Below are positions 34,746-42,316 of a DNA stretch of 64,000 nucleotides, piece by piece. Origin of the DNA: Kribbella jiaozuonensis (GTDB lineage Bacteria > Actinomycetota > Actinomycetes > Propionibacteriales > Kribbellaceae); contig NZ_SZPZ01000001.1 in NCBI RefSeq assembly GCF_005233875.1, forward strand, positions 2,232,001-2,296,000. The letters run 5' to 3'. Both the position numbers and the translations under genes were made by a program. The notes under the pieces were generated by a model that ran no database searches, was not told the origin of the DNA, and saw only the letters and a program-made list of their open reading frames with translations. Numbering within the stretch: position 1 is the first letter of the stretch; the number at the start of each line of letters is the position of its first letter.

Positions 34746-36737
34746 GTGGCTGGCCGGATCAAGGAAGAGGACATCGCGCTGGTGCGCGAGCGGGCCCGGA
34801 TCGACGACGTTGTGGGTTCGTATGTGACCTTGAAGAACGCCGGCGGCGGCAACCTGAAAGGGCTGTGCCCGTTCCACGACGAGAAGTCGCCGTCGTTCAA
34901 CGTCACCCCCTCCCGCGGCTTCTTCTACTGCTTCGGCTGCCAAGAGGGCGGCGACGTCATCGACTTCATCCAGAAGATCGACCAGATCACGTTCTCCGAG
35001 GCGGTCGAGACGCTGGCCTCGAAGGTCGGGATCCAGCTGCGGTACGAGGACTCCGGTGCGCCGGTGCCGCGCGGTCCGGGGAACCAGCGGCCGCGGTTGG
35101 TCGAGGCGCACAAGGTCGCGGCCGAGTTCTACGTCGACCAGCTGTTCGGTGCGGCCGAGGCGGCGCCGGGTCGGCAGTTCCTGGACAAGCGCGGGTTCGA
35201 CAAGGATGCCGCTGTTCACTTCGGCGTGGGGTTCTCGCCGCGGGGTGGCGACGTACTGACGAACCACCTGCGCGGGCGGGGCTTCACGAACGCCGAGCTG
35301 GTCGCGTCGGGGCTGTCCGCTGATGGGCAGCGCGGGCTGTACGACCGGTTCCGCGGCCGGCTGATGTGGCCGATCCGGGACGCGTCGTCGGACGTGATCG
35401 GGTTCGGCGCGCGGCGGCTGTTCGACGACGACCGCATCGAAGCGAAGTATCTGAACACGCCTGAGACGCCTATCTACAAGAAGTCGAAGGTCCTGTACGG
35501 CGTGGATCTTGCGCGGCGGGAGATCGCCAAGGGTCGGCAGGCTGTCGTCGTCGAGGGTTATACCGACGTTATGGCTTGTCATCTGGCCGGGGTGCAGACC
35601 GCGGTCGCGACCTGCGGTACGGCGTTCGGCGACGATCACGCGCGCGTGCTGCGGCAGTTGCTGCTGGATCACGATCAGTTCCGTGGCGAGGTGATCTTCA
35701 CCTTCGACGGGGACGAGGCGGGGCAGCGGGCGGCGTTGAAGGCGTTCGCGGGGGACCAGGCGTTTGCGGCGCAGACGTACGTCGCGGTCGAGCCGGACGG
35801 TCTCGATCCGTGCGATCTGCGGCTGGAGAAGGGCGATGCGGCGGTCCGCGAGCTGATCGGACGGCGGGTGCCGCTGTATCGGTTCGTGCTGGGGAACGTG
35901 TTGTCGAAGTACGACCTGGATCGGGCGGACACGCGGGTCGATGCGCTGCGGGATGCGGCGCGGCTGGTGATCAGCATTCGCGACCGGTCGAAGGTGGACG
36001 CCTTCACGCGGGAACTCGCCGGGCATCTGGGGATGGATGAGGACCAGGTGCGCTCGGAGGTTTATCGCGCTGCCGCTCGGCAGGGGGCAGCTCCTGGGCA
36101 GTCCGGGCGGCCGGGTTCTGGACAGCCTGGTTCCGGCCAGCCTGGTTCCGGCCAGCCTGGGCGGCCGGGCTCTGACCAGACTGGGGGCGCGGCTGCCGTC
36201 CAGCATGGGCAGCCGGTTGGTGCGCCGCAGCAGCCTCGCCGCGCAGACGTGCCCTCACCGCGTGACCAGCGGTACGTGATCGAGTGGGACGCCCTGAAGG
36301 TCGCGATGCAGCACCCCAACCTGGTCGGCGTCGCCTTCGACGAACTCGACGACCACGACTTCACCCACCCCTGGCTAGCGGCGATCCGCACCGCAATGGC
36401 AAAGGCAGGCGGCCCCGCCGCTGCACCCGCCGCCGAGGCCTGGGTGGTCGCCGTACGCGATGCCATCGGCAACGATCCGGCCGCCGCAGTCGTCGGCGCA
36501 CTCGCCGTCGACCCGCTACGCCTCGGCCGCGAGCCCGACGAGCAGTACGCCCAAGCGTTGCTGGCCCGCTTGCAGGAACTGACCTGCGCCCGCCGCATCC
36601 AAGACCTGAAATCCAAGCTCCAACGCACGAACCCGATCGACCGCCCAGACGAGTACAACCGAATGTTCGGCGAACTCATCGCCCTAGAGGCCTACAAAGC
36701 CGAACTCCGCAACCGAGCAATCTCCGGCGCGATCTAG
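34746..36737 (+). CDS. dnaG: DNA primase
   Basis: The 663-residue protein makes RNA primers for replication. It has a zinc-binding CHC2 domain (CPFHDEKSPSF...FYCFGCQ, about 40-66), the catalytic core and a TOPRIM domain (VVVEGYTDVMA about 261; FTFDGDEAGQ about 319), and a C-terminal DnaB-binding domain. A low-complexity linker of GSGQPGSGQPG repeats (about 448-505) separates the core from the C-terminal domain. GTG at 34746 is the start. The coding strand is G-rich before the linker and C-rich after it. Confidence 0.97.
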   Translation: MAGRIKEEDIALVRERARIDDVVGSYVTLKNAGGGNLKGLCPFHDEKSPSFNVTPSRGFFYCFGCQEGGDVIDFIQKIDQITFSEAVETLASKVGIQLRYEDSGAPVPRGPGNQRPRLVEAHKVAAEFYVDQLFGAAEAAPGRQFLDKRGFDKDAAVHFGVGFSPRGGDVLTNHLRGRGFTNAELVASGLSADGQRGLYDRFRGRLMWPIRDASSDVIGFGARRLFDDDRIEAKYLNTPETPIYKKSKVLYGVDLARREIAKGRQAVVVEGYTDVMACHLAGVQTAVATCGTAFGDDHARVLRQLLLDHDQFRGEVIFTFDGDEAGQRAALKAFAGDQAFAAQTYVAVEPDGLDPCDLRLEKGDAAVRELIGRRVPLYRFVLGNVLSKYDLDRADTRVDALRDAARLVISIRDRSKVDAFTRELAGHLGMDEDQVRSEVYRAAARQGAAPGQSGRPGSGQPGSGQPGSGQPGRPGSDQTGGAAAVQHGQPVGAPQQPRRADVPSPRDQRYVIEWDALKVAMQHPNLVGVAFDELDDHDFTHPWLAAIRTAMAKAGGPAAAPAAEAWVVAVRDAIGNDPAAAVVGALAVDPLRLGREPDEQYAQALLARLQELTCARRIQDLKSKLQRTNPIDRPDEYNRMFGELIALEAYKAELRNRAISGAI

Positions 36738-37336
36738 TCCTCCTTCAGGTGCTCCACGAGCCGCGCCGTCTCCTCGGCGTACTTCGCCGCGAACTCCTCA
36801 CTGTCCGGATCAAGACCAAGCGCCCTCGCGATCTGCGGAAACACCACCGGCGCCGCAGCCAGCCCGAACAGCGCGAGCCCCGTGTACGCCGCATCGAGGT
36901 TGGCCGCCAGTTCGCCATCAGTCTGCCGCTGCCGGAAATCGTCGAGCATGCTCTGGAACCTGGCCCGCTGCCCCTCCGGATCCAGCGCGCTGGTGTCCCG
37001 ATCGACAGCCTCACGCACGAGTAAGCGCAGCAAATCAGGCTGGGCGATCGACGTACGAGCGTAGGCCGCGACCACCTCACCAAGTGATTCCGCGTCCGCG
37101 GCAATATCCGGCTCGCCCGCCCGCCACCGGTCGGCGACTGCTTTATAGAGCCCTTCTTTGCCGCCGAAGTAGTACGAGATCAGCTGCTTGTTCACGCCTG
37201 CCCTAGCAGCGATCTCGCTCACCCGCGCACCACCGAACCCGTGCGCGCCGAACTCGATCACCGCCGCATCCAGCAACTGCTGCCTGGTGCGCTCGGCGTC
37301 CCGCTGCCGCTCGTCGGGTCCCGGTGATCTCCGCAC
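36734..37336 (-). CDS. TetR family transcriptional regulator
   Basis: The 200-residue protein has a TetR DNA-binding domain (about 17-63; VSEIAARAGVNKQLISYYFGGKEGLY) and a helical ligand domain. The start is GTG at 37336. It is divergent from a flavin monooxygenase whose promoter carries GGATGAT repeats, so it is the likely repressor of that enzyme. Its stop shares CTAG with dnaG. Confidence 0.9.
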   Translation of the reverse strand: MRRSPGPDERQRDAERTRQQLLDAAVIEFGAHGFGGARVSEIAARAGVNKQLISYYFGGKEGLYKAVADRWRAGEPDIAADAESLGEVVAAYARTSIAQPDLLRLLVREAVDRDTSALDPEGQRARFQSMLDDFRQRQTDGELAANLDAAYTGLALFGLAAAPVVFPQIARALGLDPDSEEFAAKYAEETARLVEHLKED

Positions 37337-37339
37337 GAA

Positions 37340-37415
37340 ATCATCCTAGCGGACAGCCATCCGCCGTGCTAACTTAATCAACCACACGGATGATAGAGTT
37401 TGATGCACGGATGAT
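37340..37415. promoter_or_regulatory. GGATGAT repeats in the TetR/monooxygenase promoter gap
   Basis: CACGGATGAT occurs at 37385-37394 and 37406-37415 (21 bases apart, two helical turns). An inverted GGATGAT copy lies at 37340-37346 beside the TetR start. The spacing suits cooperative binding by the adjacent TetR protein. Confidence 0.55.
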
Positions 37416-37426
37416 TGGAGACGACG

Positions 37427-38545
37427 ATGAAGGTAGCGATCGTGGGCGCCGGGATCGGCGGGCTGGCTCTGGCGCAAGGTCTGCAGAAGGCAGGCGTCGA
37501 CGTAAAGGTCTTCGAGCGCGACCCCTCACCCCGCCACCGCAACCAGGGCTACCGCATCCACATCAGCCCGGTAGGGGAGGAGGCCCTAGCCGCAGTCCTC
37601 CCCGACTTTGTGCGCCGTCGAGTCATCGCGACCGCGACACAACCAGGCGATCTGGTCGCCGGCTTCGACTCCCAGCTCCAGGTGCAGTTCGAGCAGGAGT
37701 TCCCGGTAGCCGGTCCGGACGCGGTGACGTCAGTGGACCGCTACGCCTTCCGCCGCGCGCTGATGACCGGCCTGGACGACGTACTCGAATTCGGCAAACA
37801 GTTCGACTCGTACGCCGAGACCTCCGGAGGCGTGCAGCTCGCCTTCACAGACGGCACGTCCACGTTCGCCGACGTCCTCGTCGGCGCCGACGGCGTCGGC
37901 TCGCGGGTCCGCGCGCAGCTCCTACCAGAACAAGACGTACTCGACATCGGCGTCCGCTGCATCTACGGAAAGGTGCCCCTGACAACAAACGTCCGCGAGG
38001 TTGCACCACCGCCCTTCCTCCGCGGCTTCTGCTTCGCCAGCAACGGCGCCGGCACCGGCCTGGCCTTCGGCCCAGTAATCTTCCGCGAGCCCCCAGCCGA
38101 GTACGGCGACTACCTGATGGCAGTTCTAACCGGCACAAACGAAGTACTAGGCGCCTCCGACGACGAACTCTTCACCATGCCCGCCGCCGACCTCTGGTCA
38201 ATCGTCACCCGCTCGGTGACCAACTGGCACCCATCAATCCGCACCCTGGTCGCCGCCGCCGACCCGACCGCCGCCTTCCCCATCACCCTGCGAACCTGCA
38301 TCGAAGTCCCCTCCTGGTCCTCAAACCACCTAACCCTCCTAGGCGACGCCATCCACCCCATGACCCCTGCCGCCGGAGCCGGCGCCAACACCGCCCTCTG
38401 GGACGCCGCAAGACTGGCCCGCGCGCTGACCTCCGGCGAGGACCTCGCGTCCTACCAGCAGGACATGATCCCCAATGCCCAAGCCGTGGTCACCGAGTCG
38501 CTACACAACGCCGAGCGCCTCTTCCACATCTCAATCCCCGTTTAG
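37427..38545 (+). CDS. FAD-dependent monooxygenase (PHBH-like)
   Basis: The 372-residue protein has an N-terminal dinucleotide motif (VAIVGAGIGGLALAQGL), the DG motif VLVGADGVGSRVR (about 150-162) and the FAD-ribose motif LLGDAIHPMTPAAGAG (about 305-320). It hydroxylates an aromatic or tetracycline-like substrate using NAD(P)H and oxygen. ATG at 37427 has TGGAG six bases upstream. Divergent TetR control suggests induction by the substrate. Confidence 0.88.
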   Translation: MKVAIVGAGIGGLALAQGLQKAGVDVKVFERDPSPRHRNQGYRIHISPVGEEALAAVLPDFVRRRVIATATQPGDLVAGFDSQLQVQFEQEFPVAGPDAVTSVDRYAFRRALMTGLDDVLEFGKQFDSYAETSGGVQLAFTDGTSTFADVLVGADGVGSRVRAQLLPEQDVLDIGVRCIYGKVPLTTNVREVAPPPFLRGFCFASNGAGTGLAFGPVIFREPPAEYGDYLMAVLTGTNEVLGASDDELFTMPAADLWSIVTRSVTNWHPSIRTLVAAADPTAAFPITLRTCIEVPSWSSNHLTLLGDAIHPMTPAAGAGANTALWDAARLARALTSGEDLASYQQDMIPNAQAVVTESLHNAERLFHISIPV

Positions 38546-39531
38546 CTCAGTGACTCGCGCAAGGTCTCCTGCACTTCGTCGAGCCGTTCGAGCATCATCA
38601 GCGCGGTCTCGTGCCGTGCGCGAGCGTAGAGCTCGAGCGACGGCGTGACCGCTTCCTGCGGCTCGGCCAACGGAAACGTCGAGCCCAGCGTGTAGGCACA
38701 TCCGACGGCGACCGTGGACACCAGATCGTCAGGGCGCGCCGCTGGGTGCTCCTCGCGATAAGCAGCCAGCAGCTCACCCAATCCGTCAACCCACCCATCG
38801 CCGAGCATCAGCGTCCGCGGGTCGCACCCGATCCGCGCGATCTCCCACGCCATGAAGCGTGGACCTGGCGGCTGGAAGTCAATGACAGCTGCAACCTCGT
38901 CCCCGCACATCATCAAGTTCGGCGCCGCCAAATCCCCGTGCACCACCTGCACCGTCAGGTCGGGCAACTCATCCAGAACGGCCTGCGCCCTCCCCAGCAA
39001 CGCACGCCGTTCCCTGGCGGCCTCCAACGCCCAACTCTCGAACGGGCTGCGCACCGCCCGACTCGCGTAGTCGTCAATCACCCGATCGAACTGCCGCCGC
39101 GACCGCACAACCCCCCGCACTCCAACGCCTGCACGCACCGTCGGAGCCGCCGCCGGATGCTCCGCCAACCGCCGATGCAGCCTCCCCAACACACCCCCGA
39201 CCGCCGCCCACCTCGCCCCGACCAGCCCACCCTCCGCCGTCTCCCCATCGACGAACTCCCACAACGACATCGGCACCCGCTCGTCGATCACACGACCATC
39301 AAGCGTCCGCCGCACCTCAGCCACCGGCACGCCACCCTGCATCGCAAACTCAGCGAGCCCGATAGCCGCCCGCTCCCGCCCGACCTCCCCGCGATACACC
39401 TTCGCAAACCACCGCCGCCCACCCTCGTCGACGACGCGATAGTTGCTGGTCGCCGTACCCGCGAGGATCTCCGTCACCTCAACAGCACGCACGCCGTACG
39501 ACGCCCCCAACGCCTCGACGACCCTCTCCAC
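38542..39531 (-). CDS. Aminoglycoside phosphotransferase/homoserine-kinase-like family protein
   Basis: The 329-residue protein has the APH-fold catalytic loop VVHGDLAAPNLMM (about 198-210) and metal-binding VIDFQPPG (about 218-225), plus a nucleotide-site segment YRVVDEGGRRWFAKVY near 31-46. Substrates of this broad family include aminoglycosides, choline and homoserine; none can be assigned. The GTG start at 39531 follows the DinB-like gene's stop by one base, so the two are co-transcribed. The stop shares four bases with the convergent monooxygenase. Confidence 0.82.
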   Translation of the reverse strand: MERVVEALGASYGVRAVEVTEILAGTATSNYRVVDEGGRRWFAKVYRGEVGRERAAIGLAEFAMQGGVPVAEVRRTLDGRVIDERVPMSLWEFVDGETAEGGLVGARWAAVGGVLGRLHRRLAEHPAAAPTVRAGVGVRGVVRSRRQFDRVIDDYASRAVRSPFESWALEAARERRALLGRAQAVLDELPDLTVQVVHGDLAAPNLMMCGDEVAAVIDFQPPGPRFMAWEIARIGCDPRTLMLGDGWVDGLGELLAAYREEHPAARPDDLVSTVAVGCAYTLGSTFPLAEPQEAVTPSLELYARARHETALMMLERLDEVQETLRESLS

Positions 39532-39532
39532 C

Positions 39533-40069
39533 TCAATCAGGATCGTTCCCCGTCACACCATCAACCGCCTCACGCAACACGTCCGCATGCCCGGTGTGCT
39601 TCAAATACTCCTCAAGCAGATCAACAAGAATCCGCCGCCGATTGCACGACCACCGAGGATCCGGATCTGCAATCACCACATCAAGCCCACCATCCGCAGA
39701 TAGCTCCTGCCACGCAGCCCGCGACCGCGCAGCAGCCCCATACCAAAGCCCGTAAAGCTCCTCCGGCGAATCACTAACCGCCGACTCCCAACCCCACCGA
39801 TCATTCTCAACCCACCCCCGCCCATCCCACGGCGCCCCCAACCCCCGCCCCGCCGCCCGAGCCGCAAACCCATCCTCCACAAACGCCATGTGCTTCGCGA
39901 GCCCCGCCAACGTCATCGCCGACGGCGCATGCCGCCGCCGCAACTCCTCCGCCCCAAGCCCACCCGTCTTCCAACCAAACTGCCTCCGCACCCGATCCAA
40001 CGCAAACTGCAACATCTCCACCTCACCCCCACGCAAACACTCACCCACCGGCAACCCTCTCCAGTCCAA
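39533..40069 (-). CDS. DinB/DUF664 family protein
   Basis: The TTG at 40069 lies behind a strong GGAGGAGG and gives 178 residues; longer readings enter the repeat tract. The four-helix DinB-type core shows EMLQFALDRVRRQFGWKTGGL near the N-terminus, HAPSAMTLAGLAKHMAFVED (about 46-65) and a late histidine in YLKHTGHADVLRE. These are the usual metal-binding histidines of mycothiol-dependent or DinB-like enzymes. The substrate is unknown. Confidence 0.78.
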   Translation of the reverse strand: MDWRGLPVGECLRGGEVEMLQFALDRVRRQFGWKTGGLGAEELRRRHAPSAMTLAGLAKHMAFVEDGFAARAAGRGLGAPWDGRGWVENDRWGWESAVSDSPEELYGLWYGAAARSRAAWQELSADGGLDVVIADPDPRWSCNRRRILVDLLEEYLKHTGHADVLREAVDGVTGNDPD

Positions 40070-40199
40070 AACCCCTCCTCCACAAGCCACCCCCACCCTC
40101 CCGCACCACCCGTCCACACCACCCAACCAATCCGCCCCACCCACCCACCAACCCACGGCCCCAACGCCCGCCCCCGACCCATCGCAGGCCTCAAGTCCA

Positions 40200-40660
40200 C
40201 ACCAGCTCAGCTCCAGCCCACACCAGCTCGCGCGTCCGCCGACACCGCTCCGTGCCAGCTCCCGCGCAAGCCATCACGCACCACGTCAGCGCCTACGCAC
40301 GCCAGCTCTCAGGCACGCCGGCTCTCAGGCACGCCGGCTCTCAGGCACGCCGGCACCGCACCACGCGAGCTCCTGCGCAGGCCAGCCCCGGCGCACGCCG
40401 ACCCGCTCCGCGCCAGCTCCCGCGCACACCAGCTCCCAGACACGCCGACATCGCAACCACGTGAGCTCCTGCACATGCCAGGCCCGGCGCACGCCGACAC
40501 CGCGCCGCGCCAGCTCCCGCGCACGCCAGCACCGCACCACGTGAGCTCTCGCGCACGCCAGGCCCGGCGCACGCCGACACCGCGCCGCGCCAGCTCCCGC
40601 GCACGCCAGCACCGCACCACGCGAGCTCCAGCCGACGCCAGCACCGCGTACGCCACGCCC
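40200..40660. repeat. GC-rich tandem repeat tract upstream of the DinB-like gene
   Basis: No credible gene lies in this stretch. A 16-base unit GCTCTCAGGCACGCCG is repeated exactly three times (40305-40352). A unit of about 80 bases containing GGCGCACGCCGACACCGCG, CCAGCTCCCGCGCACGCC and CACGTGAGCTC occurs at 40481-40560 and again from 40561, with a diverged copy about 96 bases earlier. The + strand is strongly C-rich. Open frames across it only translate the repeats. Confidence 0.8.
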
Positions 40661-40685
40661 ACGTCGCCCACCTCGCGCAGAATCA

Positions 40686-40721
40686 GCACTGCCCGGGGAC
40701 CATGGGTTCCCCGGGCAGTGC
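40686..40721. terminator. Perfect 14-bp hairpin downstream of osmC
   Basis: GCACTGCCCGGGGA (40686-40699) pairs exactly with TCCCCGGGCAGTGC (40708-40721) around an eight-base loop. It lies 18 bases after the osmC stop on the minus strand and separates that gene from the repeat tract. No clear U-run follows, as is common in high-GC actinomycetes. Confidence 0.75.
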
Positions 40722-40739
40722 CTTCTGTGTGTTTAGGGT

Positions 40740-41183
40740 TCAGCTCTCGAGTGCTGCATCCAGCGTGATGTCGACGCCGGCCAGCGCCTTGCTGATCGGG
40801 CAGTTCGCCTTAGCCGCCTGCGCCGCCTCCGCGAACCCGGCCTCATCCAGACCATCGACCTCAGCACGAACCGTCAGCTTGATGCCGGTCAGCTTGAAGC
40901 CACCATTCGCCTGATCCGGTCCGAGCGTCACGTCAGCCTTCACCTCATGCGACAGCGGCTTCCCGCCCCGCCCAGCAATCTCCGCACTCAACGACATCGC
41001 ATAGCAAGCGGTGTGGGCAGCTGCGATGAGTTCCTCCGGGCTGGTGGTACCGCCCGCATCATCAGCAGCGCGCTTCGGGAACGAAACGTCGTACGTCCCA
41101 ACCTTCGAGCTGCTCAGCTCCACCTGCCCCGAGCCCTGCTCCAGAGTGCCGTTCCAAGCGGTCCGCGCAGTACGAGTAGGCAT
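40740..41183 (-). CDS. osmC: OsmC family peroxiredoxin
   Basis: The 147-residue protein detoxifies organic hydroperoxides using two cysteines, seen in AAAHTACYAMSLS (Cys 60) and KANCPIS (Cys 128). The spacing and the TTSPEELIAAAH segment favour OsmC over Ohr. It is divergent from an OhrR-type repressor with two palindromes between them, so it should be induced by organic peroxide. Confidence 0.9.
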   Translation of the reverse strand: MPTRTARTAWNGTLEQGSGQVELSSSKVGTYDVSFPKRAADDAGGTTSPEELIAAAHTACYAMSLSAEIAGRGGKPLSHEVKADVTLGPDQANGGFKLTGIKLTVRAEVDGLDEAGFAEAAQAAKANCPISKALAGVDITLDAALES

Positions 41184-41202
41184 CGCAATCTCCTTCAGAA
41201 GT

Positions 41203-41232
41203 TATCTTGTGTACAAGATACTTGTGCACAAG
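41203..41232. promoter_or_regulatory. Tandem OhrR operators
   Basis: TATCTTGT-GT-ACAAGATA (41203-41220) is followed directly by CTTGTGCACAAG (41221-41232). Both share the CTTGTG/CACAAG-like half-site and lie between osmC and its MarR/OhrR regulator. Confidence 0.75.
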
Positions 41233-41285
41233 ATATGCTGCCGTCAAGTCCCCACCGGGTGAGACCCCGACCACAGGAGCGAGCC

Positions 41286-41717
41286 ATGACCGAGACGAGG
41301 GTCCTCGACGACCTGCTCTGCTTCGACCTGTACTCGCTCTCCCGCACGGTCACCGCCCTGTACCGCCCGGTCCTAGAGCCGCACGGCCTGACCTACCCCC
41401 AGTACCTCGTCCTGGTCACCCTCACCCGCCTAGGCCCCAGCCCCATCGGCGCCATAGCCCGAGCCACCCGCCTGGACCACGGCACCCTCACCCCGCTACT
41501 ACGCCGTCTAGCCGACCGCGGCCTAATGACCCTCGACCGCTCCCCAACCGACGCCCGCTCAGTAACCGTCGCCCTAACCCCCGCCGGCGAGGCTCTCAAG
41601 CCGGTCTTCCGCGAGGCCCAATGCCACCTAGGCGAGTCCCTAGGCCTAACCGAAGCCCAAGTCCGCCGCCTCCAATCCACCCTCCACCAACTAGCCGACC
41701 ACCTCGACAACGACTGA
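41286..41717 (+). CDS. ohrR: MarR/OhrR-type peroxide-sensing repressor
   Basis: The 143-residue winged-helix protein carries the reactive cysteine near the N-terminus (DLLCFDLYSLSR, Cys 12), the hallmark of OhrR sensors that release DNA when oxidised. LTYPQYLVLVTL and the wing segment DRSPTDARSVTVALT follow family spacing. A frame open upstream has no credible start. It sits divergently to osmC across two palindromes. Confidence 0.9.
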   Translation: MTETRVLDDLLCFDLYSLSRTVTALYRPVLEPHGLTYPQYLVLVTLTRLGPSPIGAIARATRLDHGTLTPLLRRLADRGLMTLDRSPTDARSVTVALTPAGEALKPVFREAQCHLGESLGLTEAQVRRLQSTLHQLADHLDND

Positions 41718-41725
41718 CCGAAGCG

Positions 41726-42316
41726 TCACTGCGTGGCAATCGCGTAGGCGGCGGCCGGCAGGAGAGGGAGTCCGTTCCGTACCTCGACCAGCTTCGGGAG
41801 CCTGTAGTCCTCAGAGCGACTGACCTCCATGCCGTGCGCTCCGAACGTCGCTTCGGCGTGGCATCCGGCCGGACTCAGTCCGATCAGGTACCCGCGCTGA
41901 ACTGTCAGTAGGAGCGCCTCGAGCCGGAACAGCAGGTTCAGATCGAAAGTGATGGTCATCGCAGGCGTCTCATCGACGATCAGTTCGACTTGTGGATGGT
42001 GCACCGAGGTGATCTTGTGGCTGGCCAAGCTGACGTATTCGGGCGGCCCGGCTCCGGTCAGAGTGGCCTTCGCTGCAGTTGTCAGTGCCCGATGGGTCTG
42101 CCACGCCCAAAGGATAGGGTCGCCGAGATTCTGCTCGAGCGTATGCGCGATCGCCCCGGCCACAGGACCGCTCAGCAGGTGCGCTGACATGCTCAGCCGG
42201 GGTACCTCGTTGAGCACACCGCTGGTCTCGATCAGCTTGGTGAGCTCGTGCGTGGCGTCCTCGTTCGAACCACTCAGGTGCGAGACAACAGTGATGTGTC
42301 CGCCAGTGTCGCTCAT
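41726..42316 (-). CDS. Hypothetical protein coupled to the PASTA protein
   Basis: The 196-residue soluble protein has a strong ribosome site (AGGAGG) before ATG 42316. It contains an N-terminal HITVVSHLSGS, an alanine-rich helical middle and a beta-rich end (ELIVDETPAMTITFDLNLLF). I do not recognise the family. It directly follows the PASTA-repeat membrane protein; the likely correct stop of that gene would overlap this ATG as ATGA, pointing to joint function at the cell envelope. Confidence 0.7.
   Translation of the reverse strand: MSDTGGHITVVSHLSGSNEDATHELTKLIETSGVLNEVPRLSMSAHLLSGPVAGAIAHTLEQNLGDPILWAWQTHRALTTAAKATLTGAGPPEYVSLASHKITSVHHPQVELIVDETPAMTITFDLNLLFRLEALLLTVQRGYLIGLSPAGCHAEATFGAHGMEVSRSEDYRLPKLVEVRNGLPLLPAAAYAIATQ

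Noticed and set aside
40200..40660. Possible CRISPR array
   Set aside because: Units are adjacent tandem copies of different lengths with no unique spacers, and no cas genes are nearby.
40309..40689. Minus-strand frames encoding ALACAGAG-like repeats
   Set aside because: They only translate the GC-rich repeat in several frames and lack ribosome sites or a credible fold.
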